DNA of 64,000 nt from assembly GCA_905331475.1 (NCBI GenBank), contig CAJNYU010002381.1, forward strand, positions 1 to 64,000, given 5' to 3'. The first letter of the stretch is position 1. Each line of letters opens with the position of its first letter. The notes under the pieces are model-generated. The model was not told where the DNA came from and searched no databases. It saw only the letters and a program-made list of their open reading frames with translations. Made by a program: the position numbers and the translations under genes. Shown here piece after piece: positions 1 through 13,445 of this stretch. Source of the stretch: Rotaria socialis (Eukaryota; Rotifera; Eurotatoria; Philodinida; Philodinidae).

Positions 1-470
1 TTTTTGGATGTCACTCAGAATCATGTTTCATGAAGAAAAGGTATGTTAGAACGATCTACAATGGCTATCAGAAGGATTGTCCATGTCCTAGTGAATTTTT
101 CGGTAACTCGAGGTTGAGCTTTGGAGTGATTTTCGTCGGAGGAAAGCGTAGTTGGATCCATAATGAAAGATGCTTAGAATCCTGTTTCACGAAGAAAAGG
201 TACGTTGGAACCATCGAGAATGGTTATTTGAACGATTCTATACGACTGATGCAATATTTTGATTGATGCAAAATGATGTGTGGAGCGATTTTCTTTTAAT
301 TTTTGGTGAAGACAGTGGCTCATTCTATAGGTTTAGAATGTGTAATTAATGGATGAAAAAGTAAGTGGCGATGGTTCAGAATCATATCCAGATGCATTTT
401 CTATGAATTATTAATGATGTCGATGGGTGCAAAATGATGTGTGGAGAGATTTTTCCAAGAATTGAAATGC
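1..470. repeat. Degenerate tandem repeat, ~158 bp period, about three units
   Basis: A segment beginning near 22 recurs near 178: both carry TTTCA(T/C)GAAGAAAAGGTA and then a run ending in AATGG(C/T)TAT. A second marker, TGGAG(T/C/A)GATTTT, occurs near 116, 278 and 438, spaced about 160 bp. Units are clearly diverged. No convincing gene is seen; the short open frame at 30-266 is a by-product of the repeat. Confidence 0.6.
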
Positions 471-779
471 TACAAGATGACCCAGTGAACGTATTTATAA
501 TTTGTTTAATGAATACGATGTATAGTAGGTTGGTTCTGGATCGTTATAAGCGTGTGTATTGGTGAATCAGATGTTGTTGGTTCCGAGTTACAATTTTTCT
601 TGAGGTGGTTGCTGTTGGCGAAAATGCTTGTTTTGGATCCGTTGAGGTGGTGACGGTATGGATTATGTGTGATTATTGAGGAGGCGTAGTCGTTTCGGTT
701 GGTGTGCGTTTTCTTGAAGACTACAGTTGATTCATCTTGTGATTGAAGAACGCTTGTATGATGAACTGGTCATCGGAAT

Positions 780-1665
780 CTGACGGAATCCGGTCAAAGC
801 TGTTGTGAAGCTCTTAGGAACCCGGCATCATCCAGCAGTCGGAGCAGTCATCCAATTCCGCAATGTTGAACATTCCAGAATTAGGTCAAACATGAACACT
901 GTACGATTCCGGAAATAGTTCCTGCGATTCCGGAATTAGTTCGTCCGATTCCCGGAATTACAACTTGTATCACTATTCTAGCTTGTCTTTCCAATTTCGT
1001 GATGATCCGATTCCGGTCCGGAATTCCGGAATCAGGTCAATACGGAATCGCTGGGAATTAGACGGAATTCCTAGGAATTCCGTGTAATTCCATTCAATTG
1101 CGATCAATTCCTGTTCGACCTGATTCCCGGAATTCCGTACCGGAATTACACGGTGTGGGTGTTGGCATAAGTGTGGATGTGAATGTTAGTGTAAGTGCAC
1201 TGAATTCCGGAACCGTTGGGAATTAGGCGGAATCCGTTTGAATTCCGTGTAATTCGGGAATTGAATCGGAAGGGATAAACGGAATTCCGGGAATTAGATG
1301 GAATTGATTGGCCGTGATTCCGGGAATTCCGGAATTGTGTTAGAAGGGATAAACGGAATTTCGGGAACTGGATGGAATTGGTTCCGTGAGCGGAACTGAT
1401 TCCGGAATGTTCAACATTGCGGAATAGGATGTATTCTCAGCAGTCGGGGTCGATTGGTTTCGACAATGTTCGGTTGTATTATCCGTCAGGAAACGACAGG
1501 ACCATTTTCCTTTGAATTCTGGTCCAGATTCCGGGAGCAGAGGTTCCGGCGAAATCCCTGTCGGATTCTGGCAGATTTTAGTGGTAAACATGCCGGCTTC
1601 TGGAATGACCCGGTGCCGGTTCCGATGGGTTCCGGTAGGATTCGGAGACAGGATCGAGTGCCTTG
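780..1665. repeat. GGAATTCC-rich hairpin element
   Basis: The block is markedly richer in GC than its surroundings and is built from variants of the self-complementary motif GGAATTCC(GG). An inverted repeat of about 23 bp containing CGCAATGTTGAACATTCC lies at about 855-878 and, reverse-complemented, at about 1403-1426, so the inner part can fold on itself. The small open frames here on both strands are repeat-derived. No target duplication was found. Confidence 0.6.
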
Positions 1666-1794
1666 AGTAATCGTATCTTTCGATCTTTTAGATACAATGG
1701 AATTGCTTTTTTAGATAAAATAATTGAATATACTAAGCCAAGGAAAATTTTAATAATTTTGCAATTATTTTTCTAATTCATATCCTCTTGAAGT

Positions 1795-1960
1795 TATATA
1801 TGCCAAACTTGAAACTTGAATTCAATTGAAAATTTCAATTTTCAACTTTTAAACTATTAGCATTCTGAAGAATCGTGACTCGCACATATATATCGCTATG
1901 AGTTGAAAGTTGAAATTTTCTATTTTCAACTGAATTCAAGTTTCAAGTTTGACACTACTG
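1795..1960. mobile_element. Small palindromic element with 8 bp target duplication
   Basis: The 166 bp segment is nearly palindromic: CAAACTTGAAACTTGAATTCA near 1803 is matched in reverse complement near 1928-1951. It is bracketed by the direct repeat CTTGAAGT at 1787-1794 and 1961-1968. An 8 bp duplication is typical of hAT-type transposition. There is no coding capacity, so it is a non-autonomous element. The outermost few bases of the two ends match poorly. Confidence 0.6.
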
Positions 1961-1968
1961 CTTGAAGT

Positions 1969-3633
1969 GCTGGCAAAGTTGGTATGCACAGATGTTTTTG
2001 TATACAAGATATGTAGATGGTAACTAAACGAAGAAAAAAGTTTAGCCCGTACATATCTAATCTATTAGTAACTAACAGTTCTCTTAATATTACTGGCCAT
2101 TATATGATCTAATTAACAATTAAGAATTTGTTACATGAATGAACAATAGAATATCTTGTATATAATAATATGTCTATTAGATCTACTTTGAATTTCAGTT
2201 CTAGTATTCTTCCAGATACAGCGTAATGGCAACAAAAAAAGCTGTTGAAAAATCCAACATGAAATTGATTGATATTGTGTAGAAATTCACATTACTCAGA
2301 GGCTAGATGTAAGGATGATTGATGTCGATTTCGTCATTTGGATTCTGAGCTTACGAATAGAACTATTGAACTCACGTGATAGTTCATTCACATTGATTTG
2401 CTTTGAATCTATGATGATATGATAGTTGAGGCTACCTATGTCTCTCTCTTAAAGTATTATGAAACGAGAATTGCACAGTCATACGAAGTCAGATCGATCA
2501 TGTACTCAGTGATGAATACTAATAGAAATGAGTTTGAGTTTCTAGAAACAGATGGTCACTATTATACGAAATTGTTACTGAGCAATGGACAGGAATGTTG
2601 TAAAAGCACGCTAACCACAAGTTACCTAATAGAAACTGAATAAACGAAGATGGTTTTCTAAAAACGATTACGTAGTTAAATGGAATTCTATTGAATAGAG
2701 TTGTAAGAAATATTTTGTTAACGAAATACAAAAGCAAACACAAACGTCAGGTATAAAAGTCACAGTATTGCTTCATGCTCATCACTAATTTCATCATCGT
2801 ATCATCTATTAAACCTTAAACAATGCAATCTATGATTATATAATTATATCAAACGTAGTTAACTCAGTTCAATATATGAAATATGATTTGTTCATACAAT
2901 TTCTAAGGTAGATGAAAGATTTTCAAAACAAGGATTCGTTGCAAGTTTTAATTAATGGTTAGAACGAAATGAACTAAAATTTTAGTTAACATTTAATTAA
3001 GTTTGAAGAGGAACCTTCTAACTTTTGGAGTTAAAATTTGTTTTGATTCACTCACACACTGTTTTCTATAATCATAATACTGTGATTTCCAGCAATTTAC
3101 TCGTTAAGCGAACGTGATGAATTAGATAAAGTATTATTTACAGCTCATGTTCTCTTGTTCGACATGGTTTATTATATTAAGCATACCTGAAATTCACATG
3201 CCTTTTCAATCATAAAGTATTTCGGACAATGTCTGGTATACTCAAATGAAATTTGTTATATTGGTAACATTTTATATTATCGTTGGTCGCAAAAAAAAAC
3301 TGTTAGTTTGCAATTGTTGATTTAAAGATCACGAGTTTCAAGAGTAATTTTCCACTGGACTATGTATTATGTGGTTTGGATAAAAATGTCCGAGTGCTCA
3401 ATCAAACTATGGAACATAGATGTTGAGAAACAAGACTTTGATATCAACAATTCTAAATGTATTTCATTTCTATGTAGTAAATCAGTGTATGGAATAATTC
3501 AATGACTGTACACATAGAGTGATAACAAGAATAAAAACAGTTTAAGTGATTATTCTAATGAACGAAAGATTTTATTTTAAACAGATGATTGTAATTCTCA
3601 GTTTAACCAATAGAAAAACAAAACAATTGCATA
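1969..3633. other. No gene recognised
   Basis: AT-rich sequence with only short open frames on either strand. No splice-linked exons, RNA gene or ordered repeat was recognised. Confidence 0.5.
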
Positions 3634-5343
3634 TTATTGAGATCGACGAAAATTCATTGTTATCTCTTCAAAAGTACGTTTTTTTGTTTCAGGCATATAT
3701 TTCCAAAGAAATAAAAAGGCAAATGTAGTAATTACAGCGAATGGAACAAAAGAATAATTTGATATTTTATCATTTTCCTAAATAAAAGATAAATTACTAG
3801 TAAACATATTTTAACCAATAAGATTCACTTACTGCTAAAAGTGGAAATATAAGTCCGACAGCAAAATTTGACATCCAATTAGTTACAATGGCAACACTTG
3901 TAGCCGCTGGACGTGCACCCTGTGCAAAGATTTCCGGAAGAATAACCCATGGTACAGAACCAGGTCCAATAGCAAAAAATACAACGAATATATATACAAA
4001 GGCAATGGAAAGATACTTTAACCCTGATGCATAATGCTACAAGAGAAAGAAGAATAATGGCACAAGAATAATCATTCAAGATAGACATACTGTCAGAATA
4101 AACGTTATTGTCAGTAAAAGACTGCATAACCATGTGCCAAAAAGACCAACGAGATGAAGTGTTCGTCGACCAGCTCGGTCCATGAGTGTTCCTGATACTA
4201 ATGTGATAGTCACAAGTATAACACCAACGCCAATTGTGGCATATGGACCCACACTTCCAACATTGGCATGCTCAAACAATGCAGTTGAATAGTACATAAT
4301 AGCATTTATACCACAAAAACGCATAGAAAAATGAACTACAATAGCTACAGCAAGAGGTAATCTAAAATATCAAATAGAAAGATATTATTTGTATTGCACT
4401 CAATAGAAATCTATACCGATATATTTTTTGAGAAAACAATTCTCTGAGCGTTACATGATATTCACCCTTTAAATGTTCACCTTCTTGTTTCATTTCTTCA
4501 ATTTCATCGTCAACATTCAATCGTTCTCGTATTGCACTTAATGCTATTCGAGCACCTTTTTCATCGTCAAGATTCATTAATAAAAATCTTGGACTTTCGT
4601 AACAGAATTGAAGAAGCATAAATTGAGTCACACTTGGCAAAGCTGCAATGACCATAATCAATGGCCATCGTGAATCTGTTCCGAGCATTTTAGGTGTTGA
4701 AACTATTTCAGCTACCATAAGGCCCGAATAGGCGGAAAGACCAGTGAGTGATCCAATCATACCTCGGATAGATTTCGGACTGACTTCACTCAAATACATG
4801 GTACATAGACCAGTATACAAACCACATTCGATACCGATTACTAAACGACCAATAATCAGTAATTCAGGTGAATGAATAAATTTTGATACAGCTAAATAGA
4901 AAGTTTGTTTTTCAAGTCTGCTCAGAAAAAAAAGAAACAACAATGAACACTCACCCATAAAAGTTGCTCCAATTATTCCAAGTAAATTTGTTCTGAGAAG
5001 ACCACCACGTCTACCATATCGACGACTTACAGGACTTGCTGCGAAAGCACCTATAGCACCGCCAATAGCAAAGATTGCGACAGTAGTACTCCATATAAAC
5101 GTAAGTACATAGTGTGAGAGTGTAATGCCTGTTCGATGATGATACGATTCAATGATCCATGGTTTAATGGATTCTTGTGCGCTATTAAGACAGCCCGTAT
5201 TCCAACCAAATGAAACTACACCTGAACCCGTGGCAAGTGCGGTAAGAATCAACTCTTTAGTGAATACCTATTGATGATGAATAGGTTTTTATAGAATTTA
5301 TATTTAATTAGCTGTATAAGCAAGTTACTTTCGGTTTTGCCAT
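3634..5343 (-). CDS. GLUT-like sugar transporter (MFS, SLC2A family), 473 aa
   Basis: A facilitative sugar-transporter-type membrane protein. Six exons: 5329-5343, 4955-5267, 4417-4891, 4091-4361, 3833-4036, 3634-3777; they sum to 474 codons including the stop, close to the usual GLUT length. Family marks in order: FGWNTG in helix 1, RRYGRR after helix 2, GRLVIG in helix 4, ESPRFLL before the central loop, GINAIMYYST in helix 7, RAGRRT (about 330-335), GPGSVPW in helix 10 and PETKKRTF near the C terminus (about 455-462). The helix-10 and helix-11 tryptophans are kept (VPW, TNWMSNF). The helix-5 and helix-7 glutamines that bind glucose in GLUT1 are not: the helix-7 segment reads HFSMRFCGINA. 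The family is certain; the substrate is open and may not be glucose. The first exon encodes only five residues (MAKPK). Confidence 0.9.
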
Positions 5344-8300
5344 GATCACAATATTTGAGTATAATAATAAAAAATGTTTAATATGATTTTTTTTGTCCTA
5401 TGTCACGATGATGTTAGAGTAGAAAAATAAAGATAAGAAGACAAATAACAACGAAATCTATCGTGATGATGCAAACAAAAATGTATGATATTATTAAAAG
5501 TTTGTTTAGCTTTTCTTGGATCAAATTTGATTTCAAGAAATTTTCAGATTCAGCACAGCATACGCTTTCAGTACTAATTTCATTTATCGTAAATAATTGA
5601 TGATAAAGAAACATAGCAGTTAGTGCTCGTTGACGAAATGTGCGTAAAAAGAAACGAAAACAGATAAGAAAGATGACACAACATGATCATATTGTGGGGA
5701 AAAAAGGAATTTTCTATAATTGTCAGCACTGGCAAAGGTGATATCGAGGGATATCTTTTAATCACTGATTCGTGAAATAGAACTACTTCAGAAATTAAAT
5801 TAAATTTTAAAAGTGGTCTTGTACAGTTTTTCAAATTATAAACTCATTTATTCACAGGGGTATTAAAAATAGTTGTCGTCATTTCCTGTAACGTCCTTTG
5901 CAATTTCCTTCGATTACTTTCGGATGAAACTATAATCAAGGAAGATTTCTAGAAATTACTTTACTACATGCCAATAATTTCAGACTATTTTCTTCAGGAA
6001 GCTCGTAACGCTACGGAGATCAGTCTGAAACATCACATGAAATAAATATTTTTCATATCATAGTTTACAATAATTGATTTCACTACTTTGAAATATTTGA
6101 TTATATCTGTAGCTTTGGAACAGTAGAGTTCAATTTTCTTTTCGAAGTTCTCTATTTGAAATAGTTGATTGAAAACTGTTTCTTTTTTAAATTTTCAATA
6201 TCAAAAAATTCCCTTTGAATCTTATATTCATATGAAAACATCAGAATGTATACGTTCCATTTAGCGATTCAAGCTTCTGTAGCAATCTTTTTTCTAAAAT
6301 AAGAATCAACAGACTTTTAATGACACTGAACATTGTTACTATATAAAAGATCAAAAGTTAATGAATCAATTGATTGTTGCAACATGATATTAATACGTTC
6401 TTTCTCATGTGAGTCATTCCATTTGATTTAGTTATCGATGTTTGTGTTTTTTTCTCCTTGAAATGTCTAACTAGGATGAATCAATGAGTATAACACATGC
6501 CTTCGTACAAATGATGACTGATAAGTGAAGTCCATTTCATGTTTTCTGTCAGGACTTCTTATCTTTAGAATGTACTTTTCCTTTGATGACAATACGTTTT
6601 TAAGACAAGAATAGTAAGTTAAGAGAATACATTTTTGACAGGTTATACATAATGCCATTAGATTAACAGAGTGACAATTTTTGATTATAATATTATACTG
6701 TTTGAACTTGCTCGCAAAAAAAAAGATATCACTTATACAGCAATTAGTTCACTCTTGACAACAAAATTTCATTTTCTTCCATAAAATCTCGTTCAACTTT
6801 CACTCATCAATCAGATCTTTTTATCGGCGAGTTTCTAGACAGGATGAATAGTGAATGAAATCTATTACGATGACCAAAAGATAGACTGGCGACGACGTGT
6901 TGGCAGTTATTTTTGAAAGAGTCTCTCTGCGAAGTTCAGCAGCCAGTTACTAATCATGAAACATTTTAGTTTCCATGCATCACATTAGTCACAATGCAAG
7001 TTGCTTGATTGTTTTCAATATCAAAACATAATTTTAAATCGAGAAGAAAAGCTTTCTGAGAGTGCACGCCTTAAACTCGCTGTGCAAAATTTTACAAAAC
7101 TACCAAGGGCAATAATTTCCTTATGAATAAAGCAACTATGTAGTCCTAAAGCAGTCATTGACATTCGATATGTTAAAATATGTATAACCTAAATGATTGT
7201 CATGTCAAGGATATGCCAAAAAGAAACTCTCATTTAGGTCTGTCTCTACAAAGAAAACATATCTTCTACATCTACTTAAAGCCAAAACCATCCCTATTTA
7301 GAAGCAACTATTTAATTACGATATTAGTTAACCTCAGTTGATCTGATATATATTACTCTGTGGCCATACTTGACAAAATAAGTAATAGTTTTATTTTATG
7401 ACGTCGATACAGTGGAACGTAGGAAAATATTCAGAACGAAAAACACGGTAGATGACATTCTTACTCAACTATATTTATGAAAACACAAACGCATTATTGG
7501 ACAAGAAAATTACATCTAATTTTATTTTGCAATCAAAACCGTGCTCAGCCATGGGATGACTTCCTGATGCCAACAGATGATTGTAGAAATGATATTAAAT
7601 ATATGTAGACTTGAACTTGTTAATCAATTTTTTCAAACAAATAAAAAGATCAAATTAAACAAGTCCGCTTGCTTAATTGATATAACAATTTCAAATTTTA
7701 AACAATTCATATCGATATCAATGCAATGATTTTTCCCTAAATATTTATTGTATTTCTTATGATCTATTGAGATAATAAAAATTACTCTGCAACATTCGAT
7801 TATGTTCTATATCATCTGGAAACACATTTAATACAATATGCTTTTCTATTAGAATACTTTTTTAATCTCACAATGAACAGTCGTATAGTGTAACTTAAAG
7901 AACTTGATTCCATTCGAATCCAATGAATATTTACACTACTACACTATTGAATTTAAAATGTACGTTGTATATAATTTATGTTGGTTGTGATGGTCGAACT
8001 CGTGTAGTAACAGTTCAAACTTTAAGTGAACTGTACGCTTCTTTTTATTCAATATTACAATTAAGTTTAAGTACATACAAAAGTTGATAATTTAAAAGAG
8101 AAATCTAAAATAACTGTTTTTCTAAATACGAACATAATAGACAATGAATTCCTATCGATATACAATTACTTTTGAATATATAGCTACGATATTATATTTT
8201 GCCTAATGTAACTGATTTAAGATTATCTTCACACCAAGTAAAACGAGGCGGTATCCAGTACACTGTACATTTGAACTGCGATCAAATGACATCGACTGTA

Positions 8301-9022
8301 ACCATCTTGAAATTCGACTATCTCAGGAGTGTGGGTGTGATTAAAATTTATATCCGTCAGAAATAGAATATTTTGATTTAGATAGCTTTTGGATTCGGTT
8401 CCATAGCAGAATATGAGCTAAACCAATCACTGATATTTTGTATCGACATTCACAGCCACGTCAAAATATAATAGGAAGAAATACATAAATAAAGAGTAGC
8501 TCGAAAGTAAAAAATATAGATTCTCGTCTTTTCTTATCCAGTCAAAAAGCCAGGAGTGATACTGATCTTCCGTAAGAATGAGACTAATAGATGAACACCA
8601 TGAGATCCAATTACCAATTTTTCGTTACTATGTCGAAGAAAATACTTAGTATAGAATAACAAATTTACTTGAAAATATAATATGTACTTCATCGTGAGTT
8701 ACAGTGAAAAGCGGTGCAAGAGAAATATGTCGATGCACGAATGATGTGCTGCTATTATTATTTTTTCTATGGATTCCGATTGATTCTATTAGATTGAAAG
8801 AATCACAAGCCGTATTTTATCCCAATGGAAATATTTCCCCTAAATTTGATCAGTATTAATATATAAGAAAAACGATCAAGTTTTTATGGTGTTGGCAGCC
8901 ATTAACCAACAACAGTTTATTAAAAGCATATTTATCTAAGGGAAAAACATAAAGGAGCAAAGACTTCATATAGAATGGGTGAGCTGTGTGGCCTCCATCG
9001 AAAAACAATGTATTTGTTATTT
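5344..9022. other. Long stretch without recognised gene
   Basis: AT-rich; open frames at 5414-5834 and 6467-6658 (minus) lack conserved motifs and splice partners. No tRNA-like box or ordered repeat was seen. It may hold promoter sequence of the transporter just downstream of 5343. Confidence 0.45.
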
Positions 9023-9521
9023 TCAATGAGTTTTACCATGGTTGTGACCATGACTGTCGTGGTTCAAACTGTGACCATGAATATCATGTGGCTCTGAGTT
9101 GGCTTTGATTGCTTGGTAGATGGCTCCTGCGGTAAGTAGAGATACGACAAAACCTTGTGCGTAAACACGAGTACGAATCCTATTTATTTAAAAAAGAAGA
9201 TTTCAAAAGTCTATTGCAATTAGAATTTATTTTCGTACCAGTACGTTGACGTGGGCTTGTTTCGATCTCGTCTGTTAAAACCTATGATAGCTCCAAGTAC
9301 TATCAAACCAAACCCTGCCATACCTTGATAGAATAAAAACAAAAAAGAAATTCAATATTTATTTGAAAATTTATATGTAAGAGAACTTTTTACATACCAG
9401 CTGGAACAATTGGATCTGCTTTAATTTTACGCCAAAACTTTGAATCATTTTGTTGAACACTTTGAAAATCATTTAAAGTTTGATTTGCTTTTGGTGCTGG
9501 AGCGTTATTTGCATTCGACAT
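9023..9521 (-). CDS. HIG1-domain mitochondrial inner-membrane protein, 121 aa
   Basis: Three exons (9398-9521, 9239-9323, 9023-9179; 366 nt). Members of this family (HIGD1/HIGD2/Rcf1) associate with respiratory supercomplexes and cytochrome oxidase. The domain runs from about residue 25 to 95: DPIVPAG ahead of the first hydrophobic segment (FGLIVLGAIIGF), then a basic loop, then RTRVYAQGF, which carries the conserved R-x3-QG(F/T) signature, then the second hydrophobic segment (VVSLLTAGAIY). The C-terminal tail is histidine-rich (about 8 His in 25 residues, with repeats of the HGH type), which I do not associate with the family. It lies on the same strand as TOLLIP, 109 bp downstream of that gene's stop, so the two transcription units are very close. 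HIGD1 versus HIGD2 cannot be decided by eye. Confidence 0.88.
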
Positions 9522-9630
9522 CTCTTATCTAAAATGAATACACCTATAAACAACTAATTACACGTAATACACAAATATGACTTAGATAGAATTATTTTTA
9601 CATACAAAAACAAAAAACAATAAATACAGA

Positions 9631-11104
9631 TTAAGAGATAATATTTTGTAAAAGATGATTAACAACGAGATCTTTATTTCCTCCGTGTTTTTCCAATAAA
9701 TCAATTATTATCTGACGATCAATTGCAGGGAACATTTCTTCAATTGTTCGTATGTCATCTGACGAATACATTGCTGCTGATTCAACAACACTGTTGGATG
9801 GAGATGATGTTGACGAAGAACCAGTTGAGCTATTTAAAAGATTTACATCATCTATGTCTGACGGTTGATCTGATATGATTGGCTATGTAAAAGGAAATTA
9901 ATAAAAATAAAATAAAATAAAATTTAAACATAAATATTAATATGAAATCATTATTTAGATAAAAATCTAAATATTCACATAGTATCTATAGGAATCTGTG
10001 TAGTTTCGTGCTTAGTCAATCTTATACACTGATAGAAAGATCGAAGGTCAAAACAAAAAGTGCACTTTAAGTACAGAAAAACAACTGTCAGACAACACTA
10101 TTGATGGTTTACTGTAAAAGATGTGAGAGTTTATAAAAAGATATCTGATCATACTAAATTAGATACCGTGATATGAATAAGAAATGAGAGAGAGCGAGAG
10201 AAAATGAAATAATCCAGATGTCTGAATAAATTAATTAATTTAGAAAGCTACTTCCTCATCGCTAAAAGTCAAATACATGATTTCAGGTGTATTCTTACCA
10301 TTAAACTCATCATAACAAGAATTTCGCCTTGATTTTCATTGGCACTGGTTTCTCGTCCCATTAACGGATACCAGCTTAGTTTTGTTTGACCACTGATTAC
10401 TTCCTGTGGAATTTCTATTCGACATTCTCCAATAAAATTATCTTCTGTAAAACTGCGCTAAAATTTTTCGACACGAATATAATTTTTAATGCGAAAAAAA
10501 CCAACCAACAAATGTACCTGATCAAATAATTCTATATATATTCGCTCCATACCTTTAAATAGGTTACTAGAAGAAGAAGAAATAATAATAAACTTGATCA
10601 TTCGTGATAAGCAATGAGAATTTATTCGTACATTCGATATGAGATGTTCCATTGTGGATTTTTACCACCACCAGTTGCTGTTGGTGTTTCATTTGAAATA
10701 GAACCAATTTGAAAGCGAACATATGGATCCATTCTTAGTAGACCTAGGGGACCCGAATTTTTGATTAGTTTAGCCTAAGAAAAGAAAATCTTGAGTTTCA
10801 TTTAATACAATAGATAACTAATTACTTCAGTAATACTGAAAGTAAAGTAACCAATAAAATTGGAGTCGTGTTCGAGTGCATGATCAAAAGCCGATGGTCT
10901 ATAGAGTTGAGATTCTACAAGTTGTATACGAAGAAAATCTTGCGGAAGATCACCGAGCATTACCTACATAGATGCAACATCGACATATTAATTTTTTTCA
11001 AAAGAAACAATCTAACATACTCGAGACCGATAATCACTGAATTTCGGTAATATATTACCATGATTAGATGCTGTATGATTTGAAGAATCAACTGCGGATG
11101 CCAT
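9631..11104 (-). CDS. TOLLIP: Toll-interacting protein TOLLIP (C2 + CUE), 274 aa
   Basis: TOLLIP is an endosomal adaptor that binds phosphoinositides through C2 and ubiquitin through CUE, and it damps Toll/IL-1 signalling. Six exons: 11021-11104, 10826-10963, 10632-10774, 10518-10566, 10299-10457, 9631-9882, giving 274 residues, the same length I recall for the mammalian protein. Hallmarks: [11 protein letters not shown] near residue 31; a C2 domain (about 55-185) with [29 protein letters not shown] and IYIELFDQ; a serine-rich linker; and a C-terminal CUE domain (about 230-272) with the ubiquitin-contacting MFP and a di-leucine-like end (NHLLQ). The acceptor before the fourth exon was chosen at 10567-10568 because its pyrimidine tract is good and it alone keeps phase. 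A bystander frame (10868-11050, plus) is a shadow. Confidence 0.95.
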
Positions 11105-13445
11105 GAACTGTCTCGATCAAACGATGTTGAGTATGTAAAAAAAACAGATACGACTAAAAAAAGAACACTATTTATTCACTATATCTCCTTAGTTATGTTC
11201 CTTAAAAATAAAAATCAATCAATCTGTCTGGATGTATATATATATATAAAAGTTCAATGTACCGACCGACAAGTGAGTGACGAACGAACTTTGGAATTAG
11301 ATATAGATTGGACGACAACAACCTTGATAGATGTCGTTTTGCACTACAAAGCTATACAGTCAACTGATTTGATACCAATAAAATCCATTAATTAATTTTT
11401 AGATCAATATAAAAAAATATTTTTTTAAAATTAACATGAGTTTCACTTTTGGAAAACTTTTCCATTGGAAATATAATTTTTAAGATTTTTGTTTTGAATT
11501 CATTGATTCGTTCGGCCGAACACAACTTTGGATTCTCAGGAAATAAACAGCAGTAGTTTTTAATCAACGTGTGCCCTTATCTGTTTTTGTGAAACGAAAA
11601 GAAATAAAATAAAAAGGCACTATACCATATAACATCATACTTCAGCAAAATAAATCACGTCTATTATTTTTCTATCGTTGCACTTCTTGTTAAATATAAA
11701 TAAAGCTGAGTACGATTTTCTGTTATTCGACAAGATGTTAACACCTTCATTAGAGAACATGCTTCCATATCATGATGTCAACTTTCTCCCTGTGTTCGTC
11801 CTTCTGGAAGGAGCAAAGATAATCTCACGTTCATAACAATTAAATTTTACCCAACACATTGCACACATCGGGACGCGATACTTTGTTCATTTTCATTTCA
11901 TTTAATTTACTGAAATATGTAGAGTCGGCGGTTCATAGATGCGTGATGCTTTCTTTTTTTGTTAGAAGTGTAAGGTGTCTTTGCTAAAAATATCAACTGC
12001 CGACTACATACTAATTTCTACAGCTCTAACAAAACATGACAAGTGAAGTGTCGCATGAAAAACGATGCGTTTTTTTTTATTACTTTATTGCTCGAATGCG
12101 ACGACACTATTCATTTATAACTGCCTGTTGACTGTAATTTTCTAAAATCATGTCTACACCAATGAATGAGTACAAATATTGATCATAAAAATGCTCTCAA
12201 AGCATCAAGAGCATGCGCCGCTACCAAAAAAATCTTTGCTTTTGTTGTATATTCAGTAAATTATAGGACTGAAGTCATCTGTTATTATATAATTGCATCC
12301 TATTTTTGTTAGTCTACGAGAATTAGATTTTATTGACCTGTTCAACAACATGTTGTTATCTTTTAAAGAATTTAAACACGACAATGTGACCTATTTTTAT
12401 GCTAGTCAAAAATAGATCATCAAGAAAACTAGACTCCTATAATAGCGAACTGAAAATAGTACATCCGAATCAGAAAATGATTCTTCGATATAATTAAATG
12501 CAGGCGGATAATTTATTTAAATTATTACCTATAATTAGTATAAACTATTTTTTCAATACTGCTCACCCCAAAATTATGATAAATTATGTTTTTGAAAAAA
12601 TGATCAATATCTGCACTTTGGACTAATAAAGAATTTTCTTTGAACTTATGTATGGATACAATAATATAGTTTGAACATACGCAATGGTCTTTAAACAAAG
12701 TAATTCATTATTGTCACGAATCTTTTTTATTCATAGGATTATTAGTAAGCCATAGTTTGCATAAAAATCTGAAAAATCAGAGTTATTATCTTATGAAAAC
12801 GAGTAGTGCTTCCATGTCAATAAATAAGTGATTATTCTTCGCCACGAGCAACAGTATTATCTTACTTTACTACTCAAGCATATATTATAGAGTAGTTGTT
12901 TCTAGGTTTTATTAATTTTTTGGATAAGAAGTTTATTCTTTATTTAAAAAAATGAATCACAAATACAACACACAAAAACTTAATCAATTATATCAAATAT
13001 GTAAAAATAGTTATGAACTAATCATTGATCGCAAAAAAAACTTTTGTTCTTTCCATTGGAAGAAACGAATTAATAGTTTTTAGATTCAATTTACCTATGT
13101 CAGTATCTGTTCATCATGAAATTTTAATAAGACATGAGTATATAATAAATTTATCATATTCATTCTGTCATCAGCAAACATTGAATTCACGATTATCATA
13201 TTGTGCCATTCACACTAAATACTTCTACAAAAAAATAATAGAAACGAAGACAAGCAGTAGGTACAATTATGACTGCTTACATATTCGAACGCAGATCAAT
13301 ATTCATATTTTATGTCTCAGCAGCTCGATAGATTAATTACAGAACGCTTCAATGGTTAAATATTGAAAATCTCTTCTGAATAAATGACTATTTATACACC
13401 TGCGAAGAATGACATACATTAATATTTGCCTATGCGAATTTAAAA
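11105..13445. other. No gene recognised
   Basis: AT-rich. A run ACCGACCGACAAGTGAGTG lies near 11261. Nothing conserved was found on either strand. Confidence 0.45.

Noticed and set aside
4892..4954. Retained peptide insert in the transporter between helices 2 and 4
   Set aside because: Treating 4892-4954 as a GT-AG intron removes the insert, preserves phase and restores alignment to GLUT proteins.
5414..5834. Two overlapping minus-strand open frames
   Set aside because: No conserved motif, no splice partner, composition like intergenic DNA.
10519..10652. Open frame through the TOLLIP intron at 10567-10631
   Set aside because: A better acceptor (TTCTTCTTCTAG) and correct phase give the canonical C2-domain sequence.
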